Part shown: one piece after another, positions 57,496-64,000 of the stretch | Position numbering within the stretch: the stretch's first letter is position 1 | How the letters are laid out: each line of letters begins with the position of its first letter | Origin: Aequorivita marisscotiae | GTDB taxonomy: Bacteria > Bacteroidota > Bacteroidia > Flavobacteriales > Flavobacteriaceae | Length of the DNA stretch: 64,000 nt | Assembly (NCBI RefSeq): GCF_029814825.1 | Contig: NZ_CP122379.1 | Coordinates: forward strand, 2,892,501-2,956,500 | Reading direction: 5' to 3' | Translations under genes and position numbers: made by a program | The notes under the pieces: generated by a model | Seen by the model: the letters and a program-made list of their open reading frames with translations, nothing else | What the model was told of the DNA's origin: nothing | The model's database searches: none

Positions 57496-58159
57496 TCCAT
57501 TTTTAAAAGAAGTTTTAATCTGATGTTTTTTTCAAAATATAAATAAAAGAGACAAGCGAAGATAGGCGGGTTCGCGCAAGTCCATCGCCACAACGGATTG
57601 TAAAGGTCAAGCCCTCCGGGTTTTGAAAAAAATCTCCACCCTGCGGGTAGTATTTTTCCCAAAAACCTTGACAACCCTCCCAAACCCGCCTTATTAAAAG
57701 CTTTCTCTTTTATTTTTTTTCCTTTTTTCTTTTCTCTTTTGAAAAAAAATATGGGAAATGGATGGCTGTTGAATTTGCGAACATCTTTGAAAATGCAAAT
57801 TGAAGTGGGCAATCGCGGCAGGCAAGGTTTTATTGGCTCACTGTATGAAAACGTTTCAAATCAGACCTCATCGGCCGTTTGACACTTGTTCCAACCCCAT
57901 TTTTTTTATCCAAGATATGGGATTGACTTCCGGAAGGCAGATTATCTTGTAGAAACTATTTAGCCAATCATTCACATCCTGAACTCGGTAAATGTCAAAA
58001 AATCAAATTCCACAAGGCAAACAAAAGCAAATAGGAGCAACAATTCCCTTGCCCGAACCTTAGCATATATATTGAAGTAATTTTGAATGAAAGGGCAAAA
58101 GCCGAGTCAAGTCCGTGCCAAGTCCGAACATTTGTTTAACCCATAAATACATATAAATT
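57496..58159. other. non-coding stretch of the island's right end
   Basis: No gene is supported over 660 bp. The motif AAAAAATCTCCACCCTGCGG near 57627 recurs in similar form near 56797 (AAAAAAAATCTCCACCCTTG). A pyrimidine tract lies near 57700. A minus-strand frame at 57492-57812 has a composition that looks spurious. Confidence 0.5.
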
Positions 58160-58801
58160 ATGGCAATCATCAATCAAGGTATTCTCGGCGGTGTATCCGG
58201 AAAAATCGGGAATGTAATCGGTGGGACCTGGAAGGGCATCGATTACCTACGAATCAAACCTTCCAGCGTAGCGAACCCCAAAACCGAAGGACAAGTTGAC
58301 CAGCGCTCAAAGTTTTCAACCGTGCTTCGTTTCCTGCAACCTATGACAGACTTCCTACGGGTTGGTTTCAAATTGTATGCAAACAAGATGACCCAATTCA
58401 ATGCTGCAATGTCTTACAACTTGTACAATGGAGTAACAGGATCCTATCCTAACTATTCCATTGACTATGGAAACGCTTTGGTAACCCGTGGTAATCTAAC
58501 CGGAGTAGTTGGCGGTGCCGCGGCTTCCACAGTCGCATCAACGGTTGACATTAACTGGACTGACAATTCAGGAAGTGGAAGTGCAATGGTAACAGACAAA
58601 ACTTTGATCTTGCTCTATAACGAGTCAAGAGGAGAAGTAGTCTTTACCACCGCTGGACCAACAAGATCAGCCGGAACAGAAAGTATTTCAGTACCACCTG
58701 AATACACCGGCGAAGATGTGGAGGTGTTCTTAGGGTTTATTTCCGAAGATGGTTCTAAAGTGTCCAATAACGCTTATTTAGGTTCTGTAACAGTTGCGTA
58801 A
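58160..58801 (+). CDS. DUF6266 family protein
   Basis: A 213-residue protein with the characteristic opening MAIINQGILGGVSGKIGNVIGGTWKGIDYLR and a C-terminal Ig-like beta region (TVDINWTDNSGSGSAMVTDKTLILLYNESRGEVVFTTAGPTRS...). The first 90 residues match the DUF6266 group of Bacteroidota, function unknown. It is the last gene before the right attachment repeat and has its own terminator at 58824. No signal peptide is visible. Confidence 0.88.
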   Translation: MAIINQGILGGVSGKIGNVIGGTWKGIDYLRIKPSSVANPKTEGQVDQRSKFSTVLRFLQPMTDFLRVGFKLYANKMTQFNAAMSYNLYNGVTGSYPNYSIDYGNALVTRGNLTGVVGGAAASTVASTVDINWTDNSGSGSAMVTDKTLILLYNESRGEVVFTTAGPTRSAGTESISVPPEYTGEDVEVFLGFISEDGSKVSNNAYLGSVTVA

Positions 58802-58823
58802 AAGCGATTGACGTTTTCTTGGA

Positions 58824-58853
58824 AAACCGTCCTCATTTGGGGGCGGTTTTTTT
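58824..58853 (+). terminator. Rho-independent terminator of the DUF6266 gene
   Basis: AACCGTCCTC and GGGGGCGGTT form a ten-pair stem (two G-U pairs) with a four-base loop, followed by seven Ts. Confidence 0.85.
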
Positions 58854-58971
58854 ATCTTTACACCTCCCGATTTTCTTATCTTTAGTCTTTAATTAGCTAT
58901 AATTCAACACTTCTTGTTGCTTATTTGTATCTATTGATAGCTAATTAACTGATAATCAAACATACATTACA

Positions 58972-58989
58972 TTTTGCATCGGGAAGTAA
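58972..58989 (+). other. attR, right attachment site
   Basis: TTTTGCATCGGGAAGTAA matches the last 18 bases of mnmE (24981-24998) at 16 of 18 positions. It marks the right boundary of the island; sequence beyond it should be the original chromosome downstream of mnmE. Confidence 0.85.
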
Positions 58990-59562
58990 CCACTTGGTTG
59001 GCGACGGCAAAGGCCAAACGGAGCACAAGAACCGAAGCTGTAGTAGCATATTCTGTTTTTATGGCCTTTGAGAGAAAACTTGCAGCTGGTGTTACAATTT
59101 TAAAATATTGCATAGGAGAATACTACTATTTACTTCAATATTCTTCTATAATAAGTCCGATAATTTCCGTTGAAAAGGGTTAAACTTACATTATGGGGGG
59201 GTTTTATTTTATTTATGTTAAATTTTCTTTAACTTGTACCTTTGGTATTGTTTTGGTAAATGGATATTAAACAGTATCAAGGTATTACCTTTTGGTATTA
59301 AAAAACAGTATAGCAGAATTTCATTGAGCAACAAATCTATTTTAGCATGATTAATCTTTACAAGGCAATAGATAGGAAACTATTATCTAAAAAATGTGAG
59401 TTTGCAAATTCATTTTCAGGTGCCACAACAATTGGTTGGCATCCATTTCTCTTCTTCGAAAATGTAATTATTAGCCATTTCGGCAAACATCGATTTCAAT
59501 TCAATTTGTTTTATAGGTATTTACCGGTATAGCTTTTTCGCTTAAAACAACCATTTTTATCT
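58990..59562. other. intergenic chromosome right of the island
   Basis: No gene is supported. Frames at 58974-59183 and 59347-59532 (69 and 61 residues) have no family and poor context. A TACCTTTG -7-like box is at 59237-59244, with nearby repeats of GGTATT. Confidence 0.5.
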
Positions 59563-62500
59563 ATGAGCAGTTCTATTGAGAAATACAATTTCCCAGATCA
59601 GGAAATATTTGATCTATACCCTTTCCCTATGTGGATTTACGACGTTGAAACACTTCGGTTTTTAGCGGTAAATCAAGAGGCAATAAAGCATTATGGCTAT
59701 TCGGAAGCGGAATTTATGTCGATGACCATAAAAGACATTAGGCCTGAAGAGGAAATTCCGAGATTATTAAAGGCGGTAAAGGAAACGCGGGCTAGAACAA
59801 AACAATACAAAGACTATCTGTATGTTCACCAAAAAAAAGATGGAAGTCTTATTCGGGTTCAAATAAAAAGCAATCTACTTCATTTTAAAGGCAGGCAGGC
59901 AGATATAGTTACTGCCATAGATTTAACGGAGCACTATTTACAGGAAAAGCGAATTAGTGAGCAAAAGCAATATCTGGCAATAATTGGAGAGCTGAATCAG
60001 CTATTGTTACGGTCGGAAAATTGGGTAGTGGCTTTAAACCGTTGTTTTCAAATTGTGGGCGATACGCTTGAAATAGATAGGGTTTATTTTTTTCAGAATA
60101 ATTTAGAGAAGAATACCACCTCCCAGCGTCTTGAATGGGTTCGGGATAGCAGCGATATGCAAATAGACAATCCGGAGCTGCAGCATATACCCTACTCCCA
60201 GTTTCCACTATTTATAAACCAGTTACAGGAAGGTAAATTGTTTGAGGCCATTGTATCAGAACTGCCCAACACCCCTATAAAGCACATTTTACAAAAACAG
60301 AACATACGGTCTATTTTAGTGCTTCCCGTGATGATTAACAGGGAATTTAGCGGGTTTATTGGAATAGACGACTGCGTACATGAACGAAGGTATAAGGAAC
60401 ATGAATTAGCGCTTTTAAAAAACCTCGCATCCAATTTGGGACATGTTATTAAAGCGAAGCAGGCACAGCAAAAGTTAATAGATAGTGAGGCACGGTTTAG
60501 GTCGCTCGTTCAAAATGGAACCGATTTAATTGCCATTATTAACAAGGAAGGATTTTATACCTATGTAGCCCCGAATTCGACTAAAGTACTGGGTATTCCG
60601 CCAAAAGATTTTATAGGTAAAAATGCATTCGATTTTATATATGAAGAAGATGCGCCCCGCTTATTAAAACATCTGGAGGAAATTTTAACAACGGAAAGAG
60701 TATCTATTGCCCCTTTTAGGTTTCCGGATGTCCATGGAAATTGGCGGTGGATACAAACTGAATTAACGAACCATCTTCAAGACCCAGCCATAAACGGCAT
60801 TGTGGCAAATACGAAGGATGTAACCCCAGAGGTTGAAAAAAACCTAGGAAAGGAACTTGTAGCCTCCCTCACCAAACACATTAATGGCCCTGGGTCGTTA
60901 TCCACTTGTTTGACGGAGGCCTTAAAGGAATTGATTAAGTTATCGGGAATTCATATTAGCGAAGCTTGGCTAATTTCGGAAGACAGCGCGACGTTGAATT
61001 TAATTTCAAAATGGCAACAGGATATTGCACTTAACGAGTTTTACGACAGCTCGAAAGAGGTTCACAGTTTTAAGATAGGCAGTGGATATCCGGGGCATAT
61101 ATGGCAATCTAAAGAATCGTTTATATGGCAGGATATTCAAAATTGCAACACTTTTGTTCGGACTGATGCTGCAGATATCACCAATTTAAATTCGGCTATA
61201 GGCATACCCATTATTTTTAACGAAGAATTTTTGGGATGTATTATCTGTTTTTCACAATTTGAAGATCAGTATCTGTCAGAATATCTTAAAATTTTGGTGG
61301 ACGTAGGGCAACAGATAGGCGCCGTGGTAAAGCAGAAAATGATAGCGGAGGAATATCATAACTTCTTCGATATTTCGCCAGATCCACATTGTTTGGTTGG
61401 TTTGGATGGCACCCTAATAAAATACAACAAGGCATTTAAGAATTTATTGGGCTATACCAATGCGGAGATAAAGAACAGTCCGATTTTAAAATATGTAATT
61501 TTCAAGGAAGACAGGGCTGCGTTTATAGAGATATTAAAGACCAATCCCGATAGTATAAGTTCATTTGAATCTAAGTTAAGAACAAAAAGTGGAGCAATAA
61601 AATGGTTGCGATGGAGTGCTACAATCAATAAGGAAGCTAAGGTTATTGTGGCGGTTGCCAAGGATATTACGGAACAAAAAATTGCAGAACAAAGTTTAGA
61701 AGCCGCGTATTTGCGATTACGGAATGCACAAAAAATTGCGAAGTTAGGGTATTGGAGTAGAAATTTAGATACCGATTTATCAGATTGGAGTGAAGAAATG
61801 TACGCTATATTTGGGTACACAGTTTCAAACTTCACCCCTACTTTAGAGAATATTGCGCGTACTTTTCATCCTTCTGACCGGCATTTATTTCTAGATAATA
61901 TTATTGTTGATTCACTTAAACCCGGGCAGGTTAAAAGTTTTGAACACCGCATTATAACTGCGACAAACGAAGTTAGATGGGTACGTCAGGAAGCTCGCTT
62001 AATACTAGACGACGCAGGCAAACCAGCCCGGCTGGAAGGTACCATACAGGATATAAACGAGAGCAAGGAAATCCAACAACAGTTAGCCTATAGCAATGAA
62101 CGGTTTAGGTTGGCAATGCAAGCCAGCAACGAAATGATCTGGGAAATAGACCATCAAAAACAAACTGTTTCGCGGGGTAAGGGGTATGAAGGCACTTTGC
62201 ATTACGACACCAGCGAACCTTTTGTAATAGACAATTCGTGGTTTGGAAATGTACATCCGGAAGATCTACCCGATTTATGGGAGTCGTTGCAAACCGCTTT
62301 CCGCAATAAAGAAAAAAAATCGTGGGAAAGGGAATACAGACTGCTTAAAGAGGATGGGAGTATTGCATATTTTGTAGATAGGTGCTATATTATACGAGAC
62401 GAAGAGGGCAATCCGATTAGATCTATTGGTTCGGCCTTAAATGTTACCATATCGCGGCAGCAACTGGAGCAAATAAAAAGACAGAATACTAATTTACGTG

Positions 62501-62700
62501 AAATTGCTTGGATGCAGTCGCACGTAATTAGGGCCCCACTTTCCAAAATCATGGGATTGATATATCTTTCGGAGCTTGAGGATAAGGACCAGGCGACCAA
62601 TGAAATTTTTAAAATGATTTCTGATGCCGCCCATGAGCTCGATGAGGTTATTCATAAGATAACGCATAAAATAAATACCATTGAAAACGAAGATGCGTGA
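59563..62700 (+). CDS. multi-PAS/GAF sensor ending in a DHp-like segment without ATPase domain
   Basis: A 1,045-residue soluble sensor. Domains in order, from motifs: PAS (about 10-125), GAF (about 140-300), PAS (about 310-425), GAF (about 435-590), then three PAS domains (about 600-720, 730-850 and 855-975), the second two with PAC-like W.R.E-type ends. Residues about 980-1,045 are a HisKA-like helix with QSHVIRAPLSKIMGLIYL, holding a His at the phosphoacceptor place. No HATPase_c follows; the protein ends about 60 residues on. It is therefore a kinase-like sensor without catalytic part, or one that borrows one. The response regulator overlaps its 3' end by 8 bases. Confidence 0.92.
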   Translation: MSSSIEKYNFPDQEIFDLYPFPMWIYDVETLRFLAVNQEAIKHYGYSEAEFMSMTIKDIRPEEEIPRLLKAVKETRARTKQYKDYLYVHQKKDGSLIRVQIKSNLLHFKGRQADIVTAIDLTEHYLQEKRISEQKQYLAIIGELNQLLLRSENWVVALNRCFQIVGDTLEIDRVYFFQNNLEKNTTSQRLEWVRDSSDMQIDNPELQHIPYSQFPLFINQLQEGKLFEAIVSELPNTPIKHILQKQNIRSILVLPVMINREFSGFIGIDDCVHERRYKEHELALLKNLASNLGHVIKAKQAQQKLIDSEARFRSLVQNGTDLIAIINKEGFYTYVAPNSTKVLGIPPKDFIGKNAFDFIYEEDAPRLLKHLEEILTTERVSIAPFRFPDVHGNWRWIQTELTNHLQDPAINGIVANTKDVTPEVEKNLGKELVASLTKHINGPGSLSTCLTEALKELIKLSGIHISEAWLISEDSATLNLISKWQQDIALNEFYDSSKEVHSFKIGSGYPGHIWQSKESFIWQDIQNCNTFVRTDAADITNLNSAIGIPIIFNEEFLGCIICFSQFEDQYLSEYLKILVDVGQQIGAVVKQKMIAEEYHNFFDISPDPHCLVGLDGTLIKYNKAFKNLLGYTNAEIKNSPILKYVIFKEDRAAFIEILKTNPDSISSFESKLRTKSGAIKWLRWSATINKEAKVIVAVAKDITEQKIAEQSLEAAYLRLRNAQKIAKLGYWSRNLDTDLSDWSEEMYAIFGYTVSNFTPTLENIARTFHPSDRHLFLDNIIVDSLKPGQVKSFEHRIITATNEVRWVRQEARLILDDAGKPARLEGTIQDINESKEIQQQLAYSNERFRLAMQASNEMIWEIDHQKQTVSRGKGYEGTLHYDTSEPFVIDNSWFGNVHPEDLPDLWESLQTAFRNKEKKSWEREYRLLKEDGSIAYFVDRCYIIRDEEGNPIRSIGSALNVTISRQQLEQIKRQNTNLREIAWMQSHVIRAPLSKIMGLIYLSELEDKDQATNEIFKMISDAAHELDEVIHKITHKINTIENEDA

Positions 62701-63058
62701 AATATTATTAATTGACGACGACCCTATCATTAACTTGATTAATACAAGGGTAATTAAGTCGCAATTTCCAGATTTGCCCATTACGGCTCTAAAAAGCGGT
62801 GTTGAGGCGCTGGAATATATTCGTGAGCATCAAACTGATTCGTATCTTGTTTTTTTAGATATTCATATGCCAGAGATGAATGGGTGGGAATTTATAGCAA
62901 ACATCAGAAAGGAAAAAATTGAGCGCAACTTACAGATACATATACTCACCTCTTCCGTAGATAATACCGATATTATAAAAGCAAAAGAAAACGCGGAGGT
63001 ACTTTCGTACTTATTAAAACCTTTAAAAATAGAAGTCCTTTCCTCTTTAGTTGGCTAA
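62693..63058 (+). CDS. single-domain response regulator
   Basis: A 121-residue receiver: REILLIDDDPIINLINTRV (acidic pair), LVFLDIHMPEMNGWEF (phospho-Asp near 57), HILTSSVDNTD (Ser/Thr) and SYLLKPLK (Lys). No output domain. The ATG at 62693 overlaps the sensor's stop; a TTG at 62681 is an alternative. It is the partner of the adjacent PAS sensor, which lacks its own ATPase, so phosphate must come from another kinase or small donor. Confidence 0.95.
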   Translation: MREILLIDDDPIINLINTRVIKSQFPDLPITALKSGVEALEYIREHQTDSYLVFLDIHMPEMNGWEFIANIRKEKIERNLQIHILTSSVDNTDIIKAKENAEVLSYLLKPLKIEVLSSLVG

Positions 63059-63221
63059 TCACAAAGCATAATCCGCAATTATTTTTTATAATAACGCAGC
63101 GGAAACCGATACGTTAATTTTTCCTTAATCTGTTATATTTAGGCATTATTCTGTGGAATTGGCAACTCAAACCCATAGTTTTGCCAACTTATTGATTAAA
63201 TAATCGAAAAAAACAAATATT

Positions 63222-63650
63222 ATGAGTCAAGTACAAGGAAATGAAACCGTAAAACTTCACTACACGGGAAAATTAAATGACGGGCAGGTGTTCGACAGTT
63301 CTGTGCAGCGCGAGCCATTGGAAGTAAAATTGGGTGAAGGCCGACTTATTCCTGGTTTTGAAAAAGGATTGGTAGCAATGAAGGTTAATGAAAAGAAGAC
63401 CATTACCATTCCAAAAGAAGAGGCATACGGGGAAGTTCAAAAAGAGCTATTCCAGAAGATACCCAATGAAAACTTACCACAGGAAATAAAGCCTGAGGTT
63501 GGGATGGGGTTAGTATCTAAAAATCCTGATGGAACTGAGCGTCAGTTGCGTGTTGCAGATGTAAAGGACGATTTTATTATTGTAGATGCCAACCACCCTT
63601 TGGCTGGACAAGACTTGACCTTTGAACTGGAATTACTTGAAATAAAGTAG
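63222..63650 (+). CDS. FKBP-type peptidyl-prolyl cis-trans isomerase (SlyD-like)
   Basis: A 142-residue cytoplasmic FKBP of the SlyD type. MSQVQGNETVKLHYTGKLNDGQVFDSSVQREPLEVKLGEGRLIPGFEKGLVAMKVNEKKTITIPKEEAYGE contains the FKBP fold core (YTGKL..G.VFDSS and G.LIPGFE.GL), and residues about 70-125 are the inserted IF (chaperone) domain. The C-terminus ends AGQDLTFELELLEIK with no His-rich tail. It catalyses proline isomerisation and helps folding. Confidence 0.95.
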   Translation: MSQVQGNETVKLHYTGKLNDGQVFDSSVQREPLEVKLGEGRLIPGFEKGLVAMKVNEKKTITIPKEEAYGEVQKELFQKIPNENLPQEIKPEVGMGLVSKNPDGTERQLRVADVKDDFIIVDANHPLAGQDLTFELELLEIK

Positions 63651-63681
63651 ATTACTAGCACTAATACTGAATAATTAAGAA

Positions 63682-63712
63682 AAGCTTCTCTGTAATGGAG
63701 GGGCTTTTTTTT
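63682..63712 (+). terminator. Rho-independent terminator of the FKBP gene
   Basis: AAGCTTCTC pairs with GAGGGGCTT (with G-U pairs) across a 7-base loop, followed by a run of Ts. The heptamer array begins at its end. Confidence 0.8.
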
Positions 63713-63983
63713 GTCGGGTGTCTGTTGTCGGTTGTCGGTTGTGGGTTGGCGGTTGTCGGTTGGCGGTTGTCGGTTGGCGGTTGTCGGTTGTGGGTTGTCG
63801 GTTGGCGGTTGTCGGTTGGCGGTTGGCGGTTGTCGGTTGGCGGTTGTCGGGTGTCTGTTGTCGGTGGTCGGTTGTCTGTTGTCGGTTGGCGGTTGTGGGT
63901 TGGCGGTTGTGGGTTGGCGGTTGTCGGTTGGCGGTTGTCGGTTGTCTGTTGTCGGTTGTCGGTTGGCGGTTGTGTGTTGTTGG
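63711..63983. repeat. heptamer tandem array TTGnnnG (39 units)
   Basis: Thirty-nine units of 7 bp, all in one phase from 63711 to 63983 with no insertion or deletion. The common forms are TTGTCGG, TTGGCGG and TTGTGGG; rarer ones are TTGTCTG, GTGTCTG and TGGTCGG. It has the same unit family as the array at 12391-12509. A frame through it (VVGCRLAVVGWRL-like) is a by-product of the repeat. Confidence 0.95.
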
Positions 63984-64000
63984 GACTGTGTAATTGGTTA

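Larger units (their letters stand above)
24999..58989. mobile_element. integrated genomic island at mnmE (about 34 kb)
   Basis: The element is bounded by the imperfect 18-bp repeat at the mnmE 3' end and at 58972-58989, with an excisionase-like gene and a tyrosine recombinase next to the left end. Modules in order: integration genes, primase/DUF3987 replication genes, an R-M and Argonaute defence block, a STAS/GHKL/TM cassette, a metal-resistance block flanked by 135-bp direct repeats, a repeat-rich gene desert, an HTH gene and a DUF6266 gene. No relaxase, coupling protein or type IV secretion gene is visible, so autonomous conjugation is unlikely; it may be an IME that lost its mob genes or a satellite moved by a helper. 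Confidence 0.8.

Noticed and set aside
58974..59183. 69-residue frame starting in attR
   Set aside because: It begins at TTG in the attachment repeat and has no family or promoter.
59347..59532. 61-residue frame
   Set aside because: No similarity or context; not conserved-looking.
63718..63993. 91-residue frame with VVGCRL-type repeats
   Set aside because: Product of the heptamer array: 7-bp units give a 7-codon periodic peptide in any frame.

Overview
The window comes from a member of the Bacteroidota, most likely Flavobacteriaceae. The evidence is gliding-motility GldF/GldG, a type IX secretion C-terminal sorting domain, DUF4294 and DUF6266 proteins, several promoters of the TTG-N19-TAnnTTTG form, AT-rich DNA, and a 16S gene with the Bacteroidota-type 3' end. 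I do not assign a genus.

1-25,000 is mostly conserved chromosome. An rRNA operon on the minus strand (16S, tRNA-Ile, tRNA-Ala, with 23S off the left edge) is driven by two near-identical promoters. It is followed by a DUF4294 protein, an M42 peptidase, a sodium:amino-acid symporter, two tandem acyloxyacyl-hydrolase-like genes, purC, a phoH-like gene, a SAM hydroxide adenosyltransferase, a small ABM monooxygenase, a single-frame GldF-GldG fusion, dnaN, an RsbQ-like hydrolase coupled to a PAS hybrid kinase, and a secreted beta-propeller. A HigBA-like toxin-antitoxin pair sits inside a broken unit of a tandem array (period about 209 bp, about 2 kb). mnmE closes this part.

24,999-58,989 is an integrated island of about 34 kb. 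It lies at the 3' end of mnmE and is bounded by an 18-bp imperfect direct repeat (16/18) over the FCIGK-stop codons, the same gene position used by Salmonella genomic island 1. Its left end has an excisionase-like protein, a tyrosine recombinase, two further HTH proteins, a primase-like protein and a DUF3987 helicase-like protein. I found no relaxase or conjugation gene. The cargo comes in two blocks. The first is a defence block: an XRE regulator, a 5mC methyltransferase, McrB-like and LlaJI-like restriction subunits, a long prokaryotic Argonaute lacking the PIWI catalytic residues, and a three-gene cassette (STAS+GHKL ATPase, DUF4325 STAS-like, two-TM protein). The second is a metal-resistance block: a CzcA-TolC fusion, its adaptor, a PII-like protein, two Fur-family regulators, a SpoIIAA-like protein, P1B-4-like and P1B-2-like ATPases, an APC permease and a GDCCVxC protein. 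Two 135-bp direct repeats (about 97% identical) flank the metal block. A repeat-rich gene desert, an HTH protein and a DUF6266 protein complete the right end.

58,990-64,000 is chromosome again: a giant PAS/GAF sensor that ends in a DHp-like segment without an ATPase domain, an overlapping single-domain response regulator, an FKBP-type isomerase, and a strictly phased 39-unit heptamer array. A related heptamer array lies before gldFG.

The best candidates for something undescribed are the dead Argonaute with the adjacent STAS/GHKL/DUF4325/TM cassette, and the mnmE-targeting Bacteroidota island that carries them.
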